Source: Aliisedimentitalea scapharcae
GTDB taxonomy: Bacteria > Pseudomonadota > Alphaproteobacteria > Rhodobacterales > Rhodobacteraceae
DNA length: 64,000 nt
Assembly: GCF_045277565.1 (NCBI RefSeq)
Contig: NZ_CP123584.1
Coordinates: forward strand, 3,844,001 to 3,908,000
Direction of reading: 5' to 3'
In this document: in pieces, positions 25,632 to 34,180 of the stretch
Position numbering within the stretch: the stretch's first letter is position 1
How the letters are laid out: every line of letters starts with the position of its first letter
Notes under the pieces: model-generated
Database searches by the model: none
Told to the model about the DNA's origin: nothing
What the model saw: only the letters and a program-made list of their open reading frames with translations
Program-made: the position numbers and the translations under genes

Positions 25632-27596
25632 ATGAGACGATTTCTGAGCCTGGTTGCCCTGATTTATTCGCTATGTGTGCTTCCTGTATCCGCCCAACCC
25701 GGCATTACCATGGGCAAAGCCATGGATTTGATGCGCGCGGAGAAATGGAACGACGCCCTGCGTACCGCCGGGCGGCCCAACAGTGTTGGGCGCGACATCA
25801 TCGAATGGCACCGCCTGCGGGCATCGATGGGATCCCCCGACGAAGTCCTGGATTTCTTGAAACGACGGCCGGATTGGCCTGGGTTGGCCTGGCTGCGCAA
25901 GAAAAGCGAAACCGCCATGGTCAACGCAGGCACCGCCGACGTTTTGCAGTTTTACGCCGATCACCCACCGCAAAGCGCGGAAGGCGCATTGAATCTGGGC
26001 AAGGCGCTGATTGCATCGGGACAACGCGGGGATGGCGAAGCGGGTCTGGTGATCGCATGGCGGACAATGCCGATGGGCGACGGGCTGCAAAGCCTGTACC
26101 TGAAGGATTTCTCCAAGTTGCTAAAACCCCATCATGTGGCCCGGCTGGACAGGATGCTGTGGGACGGACATCTGGTCAGTTCACGGCGCATGTTAAATCT
26201 GGTGCCCGAAGCCGAACGCAAGCTGGCCGAGGCGCGAATCGCCCTGCAGGACAAAGCCCCTGGGGTCGATGCCAAAATCAAGGCCGTACCGGGATCGCTG
26301 CAGAACGCACCCGGATTGGCCTATGATCGATTCGTCTGGCGCGATCAAAAACGCCGCCGCGAAGACGCCATCACCCTAATGGCGGAACGCAGCGTGTCGG
26401 CCGATGCCCTGGGCGAACCAACGAATTGGGCCCGCAGGCGACGCGACCTGTCACGTCAGGACATGCGTGACGGCAACAACCGGCGCGCCTATCGGCTGGC
26501 CGCCAATCACTATCTGACACCCGAAGCAGGATATGCCTTTTCTGACCTGGAATGGATCGCCGGTTACATCGCGTTGCGCAAGCTGAACGACCCGGAACGG
26601 GCGGTGCAACACTTTGAACGCTTTGGTGCCTCGGTTGCGACACCGATCTCACTGGGGCGTGGCGGATACTGGTTGGGCCGGGCGTATGAAGCGTTAGGGG
26701 ACGTCGATAAGGCCCATGCCGCATATGCGCGTGGTGCGGCGCATCAGACATCATTCTACGGAATTCTGGCGGCTGAAAAGATCGGGCGCCCCTTTGACCC
26801 TGCGCTGACGCAGCCACCGGATTTGCCGCCCTGGCGACAGGCACCTTTCATGAAATCCAGCGTCACCGAGGCCGGTTTGCTGTTGCTGGCAGCCGGAGAA
26901 CTGGATCTGGCCGAACGTTTTCTGACCCATTTGGTGGAAACGCTGGATGACACCGCCGCAGCCCAATTGGGGAAAATGGCGGTCGACATGGACCGCCCGC
27001 ATTTGGCCGTCATGATCTCCAAACGCGCGGCCCGCAGGGGACAGGTGCTGCATGATGCCTATTACCCGCTCCACCCGGTGGCTGGGCAAAAGTTGCCAAT
27101 GGCCAAGGAAATGACCCTGGCAATCGCCCGACGCGAAAGCGAGTTTGACGCCAAGGTCATCAGTCATGCAGGCGCGCGCGGGTTGATGCAGGTCATGCCC
27201 GCCACCGCCCGTCTGGTGGCGGGGGATCTGGGTATCCTGACCAATCATTCTACCGGACGTCTGACGGCAGAATGGACATACAACGCCCGCCTTGGTGCCA
27301 ATTATCTGGCCGGGCTGGCGGGTGAGTTTCAGGGCAATGTGGTGATGATGGCAGCGGGATATAATGCGGGTCCCAAACGTCCCATCGCCTGGATGGAGCG
27401 GTATGGCGATCCACGCAGCGGATCACCCGACATCATCGACTGGATCGAACACATCCCGTTCAACGAGACCCGCAATTACGTCATGCGTGTATCCGAAAGC
27501 CTGCCCGTCTATCGCGCCCGTTTGGGCAAGGATCCCCTGCCCGTCCCGTTCAGCCGTGAACTGGCCGGGTCAACGCTTCATGCGTTCGCGCCATAG
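25632..27596 (+). CDS. Soluble lytic murein transglycosylase (Slt type)
   Basis: The 654-residue protein starts with a Sec signal peptide (about 1-22, ending VSA-QPG), followed by a long alpha-helical U-domain and a C-terminal lysozyme-like SLT domain from about residue 490. The catalytic glutamate is in IARRESEFD, followed by GARGLMQVMPATA and AAGYNAGP. It cleaves peptidoglycan strands to 1,6-anhydro products in the periplasm. The ATG at 25632 fits the signal peptide; an upstream opening at 25560 does not. Its last 27 bases overlap the tail of the convergent DMT gene. Confidence 0.93.
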   Translation: MRRFLSLVALIYSLCVLPVSAQPGITMGKAMDLMRAEKWNDALRTAGRPNSVGRDIIEWHRLRASMGSPDEVLDFLKRRPDWPGLAWLRKKSETAMVNAGTADVLQFYADHPPQSAEGALNLGKALIASGQRGDGEAGLVIAWRTMPMGDGLQSLYLKDFSKLLKPHHVARLDRMLWDGHLVSSRRMLNLVPEAERKLAEARIALQDKAPGVDAKIKAVPGSLQNAPGLAYDRFVWRDQKRRREDAITLMAERSVSADALGEPTNWARRRRDLSRQDMRDGNNRRAYRLAANHYLTPEAGYAFSDLEWIAGYIALRKLNDPERAVQHFERFGASVATPISLGRGGYWLGRAYEALGDVDKAHAAYARGAAHQTSFYGILAAEKIGRPFDPALTQPPDLPPWRQAPFMKSSVTEAGLLLLAAGELDLAERFLTHLVETLDDTAAAQLGKMAVDMDRPHLAVMISKRAARRGQVLHDAYYPLHPVAGQKLPMAKEMTLAIARRESEFDAKVISHAGARGLMQVMPATARLVAGDLGILTNHSTGRLTAEWTYNARLGANYLAGLAGEFQGNVVMMAAGYNAGPKRPIAWMERYGDPRSGSPDIIDWIEHIPFNETRNYVMRVSESLPVYRARLGKDPLPVPFSRELAGSTLHAFAP

Positions 27597-28460
27597 GGTG
27601 AACAGGCCCGCGGCCATGATGATCCCCGCACCGATGGCGACATTGGTGCGGACCACTTCTCCGAACACCGCAATTCCCAGCATTGCCGCCCAGACCAGAT
27701 GGAAATAGGCAAATGGCTGCACTGCGCTGGCTTCGGCCATCTCATAGCATTTGATCAGCAGCCAATGCCCGGAAACCCCCGACAGGCACAACAGGCCCAT
27801 CCAGAACCAATCGGATTGGCTCATCGGTTCCCAATACCAGATACCGACCGCTGTCATGGCAACCGATCCGGCAATCCCGGTCCAGAAAAAGCTGGTGGCG
27901 GTGGTGTCGCGCCGCGCAGCATACCGTGTGAGCAACCCGTAGACTGCAAACATCAGAGCCGACAAAAAGGGAATGATGGCCACCGGATTGAACACACCCA
28001 TACCCGGTTGCAGAATGATCAGCACTCCGATCAAACCGACACCAATCGCCACCCAGCGCCGCCAGCCAACACGTTCGCCCAGAACCGGCCCGCTCAACGC
28101 CGCAACCAGCAACGGGTAGACGATGAACACCGCCTGGCTTTCAATCAACCCAAGCAGGGTAAAGCCATAGACTGCGACACAGATTTCGGCCACCAACAGA
28201 ACCCCACGGAAGATCTGTAGAAACGGCTGGCTGGTGCGAGCCGTCGCGCGAATGCCGCCCGCCGACCGTGTCGCCAGAAACACCACAAAGGCAGCAAAGA
28301 ACCAGTAGCGGATCATCACCACCATATACGTGTTGTACGTCCCGGCCAGATGGCGGGAAATCCCATCCTGCAACGCAAAGACAACCGTGGCGGCAATCAT
28401 CAGCAGAATGCCTGCGGACACATTGTTGGTTTGCGGCTGTACCGCTGTTGGCTGGGTCAT
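27570..28460 (-). CDS. EamA/DMT-family transporter
   Basis: The 296-residue protein has ten predicted helices in two EamA repeats, as in RhaT/YdcZ-like drug/metabolite exporters. Substrate cannot be predicted. The start at 28460 overlaps the mnmD stop as ATGA, so it is translationally coupled to that tRNA-modification gene. The 3' end overlaps the convergent transglycosylase gene by 27 bp. Confidence 0.9.
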   Translation of the reverse strand: MTQPTAVQPQTNNVSAGILLMIAATVVFALQDGISRHLAGTYNTYMVVMIRYWFFAAFVVFLATRSAGGIRATARTSQPFLQIFRGVLLVAEICVAVYGFTLLGLIESQAVFIVYPLLVAALSGPVLGERVGWRRWVAIGVGLIGVLIILQPGMGVFNPVAIIPFLSALMFAVYGLLTRYAARRDTTATSFFWTGIAGSVAMTAVGIWYWEPMSQSDWFWMGLLCLSGVSGHWLLIKCYEMAEASAVQPFAYFHLVWAAMLGIAVFGEVVRTNVAIGAGIIMAAGLFTLWRERMKR

Positions 28461-29125
28461 GCCAGATGTGCCCTTGTCATATGCCGCTTGCGCCCGAAAC
28501 CGGGGGTGCGGATCACGTCGAAACCAGCGGCCTGCAATCCTCGCCGCACGAACCCTGCCGCCGTATAGGTCGCAGCCGTTCCGCCCGGCACCGTATGGCA
28601 CGCCACCTGTTCCATGAGAGCCGGATCCCACAATTCTGGGTTCTTGGCCGGTGAAAACCCGTCCAGAAACCACGCGTCCGCCTGCCCCGTCCACTCTGGC
28701 AGCGACGTTCGGGCGTCGCCAATGACGACTTCGAGACGCAAATTCCCAAGATCACACGAACCGGCACCGGTCCAGACCTGCAGAAACCGGTCAGCCCAAG
28801 GGGTTACGGCCGGAAACGCCCGCAAGGCGCGCGCCATGTCTTCATGCGCCATGGGAAAGGCTTCAAAACTGGTGAAATGCAGGCATCCCTGTTGCCCGCT
28901 TTGCTCCCACGCGGCCCAGGTCGCCAGCATGTTCAACCCCGTGCCAAAGCCCAATTCGGCGATGTGAAATCCATCACGGAACCGTCCGGGCAGGCCGTTG
29001 CCTCCCAGAAACACATGGTTGGTCTCGGCCAACCCGTTTTCAAGCGAGAAATACGGGTCGTCAAATTGATCCGACACCGGGATGACGTCATCACGCCAAC
29101 TCAGATGGGCCTGCTGGTCTGCCAT
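28457..29125 (-). CDS. mnmD: tRNA U34 methyltransferase MnmD (MnmC methyltransferase-domain homologue)
   Basis: The 222-residue protein matches the N-terminal half of MnmC: substrate-type motifs NGLAETNHVFL, the SAM loop AELGFGTGLNML (near residue 57), and WFLDGFSPAKNPELW (near 152). It methylates 5-aminomethyl-2-thiouridine at wobble U34 of tRNA. The C-terminal FAD domain of MnmC is absent, but a FAD-dependent oxidoreductase is encoded divergently just 58 bp away and may supply it. Confidence 0.9.
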   Translation of the reverse strand: MADQQAHLSWRDDVIPVSDQFDDPYFSLENGLAETNHVFLGGNGLPGRFRDGFHIAELGFGTGLNMLATWAAWEQSGQQGCLHFTSFEAFPMAHEDMARALRAFPAVTPWADRFLQVWTGAGSCDLGNLRLEVVIGDARTSLPEWTGQADAWFLDGFSPAKNPELWDPALMEQVACHTVPGGTAATYTAAGFVRRGLQAAGFDVIRTPGFGRKRHMTRAHLA

Positions 29126-29183
29126 GCTGTTTTCCCCTAAGTGCTACGGTAGCTTCCCGGATAAGTGGCGAAAGGCGGTCGAA

Positions 29184-30224
29184 ATGACAATGGTGGATGT
29201 GACTGTACGCGGCGCGGGGGCCTTTGGCCTGTCTATTGCCTGGATCTGTGCCCGGCGCGGCGCACGGGTGCAGGTTGTAGATCCGTTTGGGCCAGGCGCA
29301 GGTTCCAGCGGCGGTCTGGTGGGCGCACTGGCCCCGCATGTGCCCGAAAACTGGAACCCGAAAAAGGCGTTCCAATTCGAAAGCCTGATCCTGGCAGAAC
29401 CATTTTGGGCCGACGTTGAACAGATCGGTGGTGTCTCACCGGGGTATGGCCGCACCGGCCGATTGCAGCCGATCCAGGACGACCGCACGCTGGCCTTGGC
29501 CCACGCGCGCGCCGAAACAGCCAAGGATCTGTGGCAGGGACAGGCAGAATGGCGGGTTCGCCCGATTGACGACGTTGGACCCTGGGCACCGCCCAGCGCC
29601 ACCGGGTTTGTCATTCACGACACGCTCAGCGCCCGGATGCACCCGCGTCGGGCCTGTTCGGCCCTGGTTGCCGCGCTGGAGACGGTTGGCGTTCACGTTG
29701 TCAGCGAGGCACCGGATCGCGGTTTGGTTATCCACGCCACCGGCGCGGCAGGTCTGACAGAATTGGGGGCCGCTTTGGGCAAACCCATCGGCAACGGGGT
29801 CAAGGGACAGGCCGCTCTGTTGCGGTTTGACGCCGGAGACGTGCCTCAGCTGTTTGCCGACAGCCTGCATTTCATCCCCCATGCGGATGGCACGCTGGCC
29901 ATCGGGTCGACGAGCGAACGCGAGTTCGAAACCGCGGATACCACCGATGCTCAACTGGACGACATTCTGGAGCGCGCCCGCATTGCAGTTCCCATCCTGC
30001 ACAGCGCCGAAGTGATCGAACGCTGGGCCGGGGTGCGCCCCCGGGCGCGCACGCGGGCTCCCATGCTGGGGGCCTGGCCAAACCGCCCTGGTCATTTCAT
30101 CGCCAATGGCGGGTTCAAGATCGGCTTTGGCGTAGCCCCCAAGATTGCCCATGTCATGGCTGATCTGGTGCTCGACAATCACGACACCATCCCCCAGGGG
30201 TTCCGGGTCCTTGATAATCTTTAG
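29184..30224 (+). CDS. FAD-dependent oxidoreductase (DAAO / glycine-oxidase fold), possible MnmC2-like partner of MnmD
   Basis: The 346-residue protein has the dinucleotide motif VRGAGAFGLSIAWICARRGA at its start, GAGSSGGLVGALAPH as the FAD loop and a C-terminal NGGFKIGFGVAP. This resembles the C-terminal half of MnmC, which removes carboxymethyl from cmnm5s2U34, and also glycine oxidase ThiO. The start at 29184 (or 29190) follows AAAGGCGG. Divergence from mnmD favours the tRNA role; sequence alone does not settle it. Confidence 0.82.
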   Translation: MTMVDVTVRGAGAFGLSIAWICARRGARVQVVDPFGPGAGSSGGLVGALAPHVPENWNPKKAFQFESLILAEPFWADVEQIGGVSPGYGRTGRLQPIQDDRTLALAHARAETAKDLWQGQAEWRVRPIDDVGPWAPPSATGFVIHDTLSARMHPRRACSALVAALETVGVHVVSEAPDRGLVIHATGAAGLTELGAALGKPIGNGVKGQAALLRFDAGDVPQLFADSLHFIPHADGTLAIGSTSEREFETADTTDAQLDDILERARIAVPILHSAEVIERWAGVRPRARTRAPMLGAWPNRPGHFIANGGFKIGFGVAPKIAHVMADLVLDNHDTIPQGFRVLDNL

Positions 30225-30296
30225 ACACCAGTCACGGGTGCCAGCAAGACGCTTGCACACGCCTTGAACCGGTTACAAGCGGCTTCCACCGCTGTC

Positions 30297-31103
30297 TCAG
30301 AGGTCAGCTTTGATCTTGGCAACGGCGCTCATGCATTGTCGCCCGTCCGCTCCTCTGACCCACAAGTCATTGCCGTTCCGGCACAGGGTTGCGGTTTCAA
30401 AATGCATCAACGGAGAGGATGCTCTGAAACTGAACGTCTCCAATGGTCCCATCACATCTTCTGCCATCAACATCAGATGTTGCGCCAACAGCGGCCCATG
30501 GACCACCAACCCTGTATAGCCTTCGACGTCTTTGGCATAATCCAGATCATAGTGGATCCTGTGCCCGTTAAAGGTCAGGGCCGAATACCGAAACAGCAAC
30601 GTCGAAGAAAACGCAACGTCGCGCCGGTCGGTTTCGTCCGACCGCGCATCAGGGGCAACGGGTCGGGGTGCGTCGGGAGCCGGGTCTTCGCGATAGACCA
30701 GATCCTGCCATTCGGTCAGACAGCGCACGCCCCCCTGCCAGATCTCGTGACGCAGCACCACAAATCCCAACGGGCCTGTCCGCCCGACCTTGCGGTCAGC
30801 ACGCTCCAGCACGCTGCGTTTCTCTGCCTCTATTCCGGCCTTGAGCGGATGATCGAACGCCAATCGCCCACCTGCCCACATCCGACGCGGAAGACCCAGG
30901 TCCGGGATCAACCCACCGCCGACTTTGGGGTGCCCGTCCCGTCCCAACGCCGAGGGCGGCAAAGGAGTCCAGAAATACAATTGATGGAAAAACGGCGGCA
31001 GATCCGATCCGCGCGTGATGTTTTCTGCCTGTCCCAGCGCCACCTGGAACGCTGCGGCACGAGCGGGATCCAGCCCATCACTTTGACATTCCATTTTGGA
31101 CAT
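30297..31103 (-). CDS. HTD2/MaoC-like acyl-CoA hydratase (mesaconyl- or 3-methylfumaryl-CoA hydratase type)
   Basis: The 268-residue protein is a double-hotdog protein: an N-terminal FAS1-type dehydratase half containing LPPFFHQLYFWTPLPP and GGRLAFDHPLK, and a C-terminal hotdog with FRYSALTFNGHRIHYD and GLVVHGPLLAQ. This matches mesaconyl-C4-CoA or itaconyl-type hydratases and mitochondrial HTD2. It hydrates or dehydrates a short acyl-CoA in the cytoplasm. No partner CoA-transferase or citrate-lyase-beta gene is adjacent, so the pathway remains open. Confidence 0.82.
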   Translation of the reverse strand: MSKMECQSDGLDPARAAAFQVALGQAENITRGSDLPPFFHQLYFWTPLPPSALGRDGHPKVGGGLIPDLGLPRRMWAGGRLAFDHPLKAGIEAEKRSVLERADRKVGRTGPLGFVVLRHEIWQGGVRCLTEWQDLVYREDPAPDAPRPVAPDARSDETDRRDVAFSSTLLFRYSALTFNGHRIHYDLDYAKDVEGYTGLVVHGPLLAQHLMLMAEDVMGPLETFSFRASSPLMHFETATLCRNGNDLWVRGADGRQCMSAVAKIKADL

Positions 31104-31154
31104 ATAAGTAATCTCCGGTTAGACTGCGCCGCATGACCAAAGGACACTGCAAAA

Positions 31155-31556
31155 ATGACCTTGTCACTGACATCTCTTGATCACTTGGTTCTGACAGTCA
31201 AGGATATAGACCGCACGATAGCATTCTATACGGAAACGCTTGGTATGACTGCCGAAATCTTTCATCCTCTGGATGGAACGACCCGCCATGCGCTGCGGTT
31301 TGGCTCGCAAAAGATAAACCTGCACCCGCACCGGCATGAGTTCTCTCCCAAGGCTGCAACACCCTGCCCTGGCACCGCGGATTTGTGCTTTTTGTCTACA
31401 GCACCGTTGCAGGATTGGCTGGACCACCTCGCCAAGTTGGACATTTCCATCATCGAAGGCCCGGTGCCGCGGACCGGGGCCGCGGGCGGTTTGCAGTCGA
31501 TCTATATCCGCGACCCCGACGGAAATCTTCTCGAAATCAGCAACCGTCGCTGCTGA
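31155..31556 (+). CDS. VOC-superfamily (glyoxalase/dioxygenase-like) protein
   Basis: The 133-residue protein has the paired beta-alpha-beta modules of the vicinal oxygen chelate fold: LTSLDHLVLTVKDIDRTIAFY at the start and IYIRDPDGNLLEISN at the end, giving metal-ligand candidates His, His and Glu. It is close to the small single-domain VOC proteins of unknown substrate. It is divergent from the hydratase gene with a 51-bp gap and convergent with the FMN reductase gene. Confidence 0.88.
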   Translation: MTLSLTSLDHLVLTVKDIDRTIAFYTETLGMTAEIFHPLDGTTRHALRFGSQKINLHPHRHEFSPKAATPCPGTADLCFLSTAPLQDWLDHLAKLDISIIEGPVPRTGAAGGLQSIYIRDPDGNLLEISNRRC

Positions 31557-31610
31557 TCCGGTTGCTGATCCGGTCGGGCCCACGTCGCAACAGAGCGGCG
31601 TTGAACGGCC

Positions 31611-32153
31611 TTACCCTGTCGCGTCGTCGCGCAGAATTTGCATCAACCGGGTCAGCGTTGCGGTGTATTGCGTGCTGATCAATTGGCCGTTGTCATCAAA
31701 CTGGCTGGCAGCCCCCGCCAGATGAACCTGCGGGCCAGACACGAGCCGGGGTTGAAAGGGCACCATGAACCCGCGCAATACCGCCTGTGCCTGTTCACCA
31801 CCTGCGCGCCCCGCCGCCGACGACATCACGGCCACCGGCTTGCCCATCCAGGGCGAACCGTCTGTGCGGCTGACCCAATCCAGGGCGTTTTTCAGAACAC
31901 CGGATGGTCCTTTGTTGTATTCAGGAGTCGACAGGATCACGGCATCCGCAGCTGCAATCTGATCGGCCAGAAACTGAACCTCAGACGGGATCCCGTCTGA
32001 CGCTTCTGCGTCGCCGTCATACAAAGGCAGGCGCAGATCCGCTTCGACATAGGAACACGGGCCAAACACACGCGCCGCTTCACGCAGCAATTTCCGGTTG
32101 GTGGCCTGTGCCCGCAGCGACCCAGATACCCCCAGAAGAACAAAATCGGACAT
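31611..32153 (-). CDS. NAD(P)H-dependent FMN reductase / flavodoxin-like quinone reductase
   Basis: The 180-residue flavodoxin-fold enzyme shows GVSGSLRAQATNRKLL (phosphate loop) and STPEYNKGPSGVLKNALDW, hallmarks of the ChrR/SsuE/azoreductase family. It probably reduces FMN, quinones or azo compounds using NAD(P)H. It is monocistronic. A link to sulfonate use (SsuE-like) is possible but no monooxygenase is nearby. Confidence 0.9.
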   Translation of the reverse strand: MSDFVLLGVSGSLRAQATNRKLLREAARVFGPCSYVEADLRLPLYDGDAEASDGIPSEVQFLADQIAAADAVILSTPEYNKGPSGVLKNALDWVSRTDGSPWMGKPVAVMSSAAGRAGGEQAQAVLRGFMVPFQPRLVSGPQVHLAGAASQFDDNGQLISTQYTATLTRLMQILRDDATG

Positions 32154-32306
32154 GGTGGCGCTCCCTTGTTTTCACCTCACCTGACCTGTCTAAGCCAAGC
32201 GTGAAACATGAAAAAGCCGACCACCGCGCATTGGCTGTTCGGGAATGCACCAAAGGAAGCGCACAGCCTCAGCAACCGGAAACCCGGCCATGAACACTGA
32301 TGGGAA

Positions 32307-32337
32307 AACGGCGCACTGGTTGGCTCACCAGCGCGCC
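32307..32337 (-). terminator. Terminator of the OmpA-lipoprotein gene
   Basis: GGCGCACTGGT (32310-32320) pairs with ACCAGCGCGCC (32327-32337) with one G-T pair. On the minus strand TTTT follows directly. It lies 40 bp past the stop of the OmpA-domain gene. Confidence 0.7.
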
Positions 32338-32376
32338 CATCATAGCCTGACGTGACCTGGATGATAGAATCTCAGA

Positions 32377-33039
32377 TCAACTCTGGCTGGGGATCACCAC
32401 GATTTCGACCCGGCGGTTGCGTGCCTTTCCCGCCTCGTCCAGATTTGAGGCAACGGGTTCATCCTCACCACGGCCAGAGGTGCGAATGCGCGTATAGGAC
32501 ACGCCACCGGCCTGCAACTCGTCGGCAACTGCATTGGCGCGACGCTGGGACAAAGTCAGGTTGTACGATGCCTCGCCATCACTATCTGTATGGCCAATCA
32601 CCTGAACGGTCGAATTCGGGTATCTCTGCAGGTTGGCGGCAACCTTGGACAGATCCGTTTTCAACACAGGGCGCACCGCATAGCTGTCAGTGTCAAACGT
32701 CAGATCATTGGGCAGAGACACCACCAACCGGTCGCCTTCATTAACGACCGAAATCCCATCGTCCAGCTCCTGACGCAGCTCGGCCGCCTGCTTGTCCAGC
32801 TCATTGCCGATCAGACCACCCGCCGCTGCGCCCAGAATGGCGCTCCCGGCGATGGTCGCGCCCTTGTCATCATCCGAAGTCAGCGCCCCAATTCCGGCCC
32901 CCAGAAGGCCACCAATAAGCGCGCCCTGCTTGGCCTTGGAATGCGGGTCATCGGGGTCCAGATACGCTGGATTGGTACAGGCCCCCATCACCAGAATGGA
33001 CCCCATGGCCAGAACCGAAGTTGCTTTTGCGAATGTCAT
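32377..33039 (-). CDS. OmpA-domain lipoprotein with glycine-zipper segment
   Basis: The 220-residue protein has a lipoprotein signal with the lipobox cysteine at residue 21 (LVMGAC), a glycine-zipper region (about 38-80, GALIGGLLGAGIG and AILGAAAGGLIGNE), and a C-terminal OmpA peptidoglycan-binding domain (about 105-215) with the VIGHTDSDGEASYNLTLSQR signature. It should be outer-membrane anchored and bind peptidoglycan, similar to YiaD of E. coli. It is monocistronic with its own terminator. Confidence 0.93.
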   Translation of the reverse strand: MTFAKATSVLAMGSILVMGACTNPAYLDPDDPHSKAKQGALIGGLLGAGIGALTSDDDKGATIAGSAILGAAAGGLIGNELDKQAAELRQELDDGISVVNEGDRLVVSLPNDLTFDTDSYAVRPVLKTDLSKVAANLQRYPNSTVQVIGHTDSDGEASYNLTLSQRRANAVADELQAGGVSYTRIRTSGRGEDEPVASNLDEAGKARNRRVEIVVIPSQS

Positions 33040-33178
33040 GACTGTGCCTTTTCTGCTCGCCCCGGTGATACCTGCCGGGTTTTACCTGAATATATCGGTG
33101 TTGCGCTGCCTCGGCTCAAGCCTTTGATCCGAATAATCGGCAATTCCCCGCCCAAGCTCTTCCCTTGGGCCCATTGCA

Positions 33179-33874
33179 TCAGCTGTGCGCCGGCGAGGTC
33201 TCCTCCCACCGGTTCAGATCCTGCCAGACCATGCGCAAGGCATTGCCTTGCCCAATGAACTGTTCCTCCATCGGCTCACACCCCCAGATCCTGTCCGTGC
33301 GAAAATGGCGAAAGCCCCCGCGCAGCTCACACCATGCTGCCAGCATGGTGCACTCCAGATGGTAAATCACGGCAACCGGACGAACGATGCGCTGGCTTTC
33401 CTGCTCTTGCCCATTGCGATAGGTCAGGCGCAGCTTGCGTTCGTCTCGCACCGCGTCACGCAAGGCAGCGATCGACACACAGCCCCGCGCCGGGTCGTCC
33501 GGTGGTGCCCCCCAGGGCGCAACCTGCAACCAACTGCTATCCTCGTGCAGGGCTTCGATCTTGCGACAGATCCGGCTGGCGGCCTCTTGCAGGGCGCTGT
33601 CCCCCGTGCGCGCCAGCATCGACAACCCCACATGCAGGGCTTCGACCTCTTCGGCATCAAAATTCAACGGCGGCAGATCATAGCCACGCCGCATCATGTA
33701 CCCAATCCCGGCCTCGCCTTCGACCGGGGTTCGCATGGCCTGAAGCGCCGAGATATCGCGGTAAATCGTGCGCGTCGAAACCTCCAGCCCTTCGGCCAGA
33801 GCATCCGCCGTCACCGGGCCGGGTGCCCCGCGCAGGATCTGGATGATTTCAAACAATCGGCTGGAACGGCGCAT
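33179..33874 (-). CDS. YafY-type HTH + WYL-domain transcriptional regulator
   Basis: The 231-residue protein starts with an HTH_11 domain (RLFEIIQILRG...TADALAEGLEVSTRTIYRDI, first 45 residues) and continues into a WYL-type ligand-sensing domain (for example LRLTYRNGQEQESQRIVRPVAV). WYL regulators respond to nucleic-acid or nucleotide ligands or other signals. The divergent neighbour is a small basic protein that may be its target. Confidence 0.9.
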   Translation of the reverse strand: MRRSSRLFEIIQILRGAPGPVTADALAEGLEVSTRTIYRDISALQAMRTPVEGEAGIGYMMRRGYDLPPLNFDAEEVEALHVGLSMLARTGDSALQEAASRICRKIEALHEDSSWLQVAPWGAPPDDPARGCVSIAALRDAVRDERKLRLTYRNGQEQESQRIVRPVAVIYHLECTMLAAWCELRGGFRHFRTDRIWGCEPMEEQFIGQGNALRMVWQDLNRWEETSPAHS

Positions 33875-33979
33875 CTGATCCTCTGGTGCTGATTTCCTGC
33901 TGACACACTAGCACAGGCTCCTGACAACACCCTGTCAGGGGCGACCTGCGAGTGTCCTTTTATCAGAAAGGATCAAACC

Positions 33980-34168
33980 ATGAGCTATTTCAACACCAAG
34001 ACAATGATGAAACTGCAACTGGGCTGCTGGCAGGACGACCGCCCGCTGAAAGCCTATGAACGCGAACGCGAATTGCTCCGTCAGGTACACCAACCAAAGA
34101 GCAAACCGATGACTGTTGCACCAGCCGGGTGGCGGTTGTTCGGATGGCTGCGACGGCGGATGGCCTGA
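33980..34168 (+). CDS. Small basic hypothetical protein
   Basis: The 62-residue open frame starts at ATG with a good AAAGGA seven bases upstream. The product is rich in Arg/Lys/Gln (KAYERERELLRQVHQPKSK) and ends in LFGWLRRRM; no signal peptide or known domain is recognised. It is divergent from the WYL regulator with a 105-bp gap. The ribosome site and codon pattern make it likely to be real; function is unknown. Confidence 0.6.
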   Translation: MSYFNTKTMMKLQLGCWQDDRPLKAYERERELLRQVHQPKSKPMTVAPAGWRLFGWLRRRMA

Positions 34169-34180
34169 CACCGCATGGGC

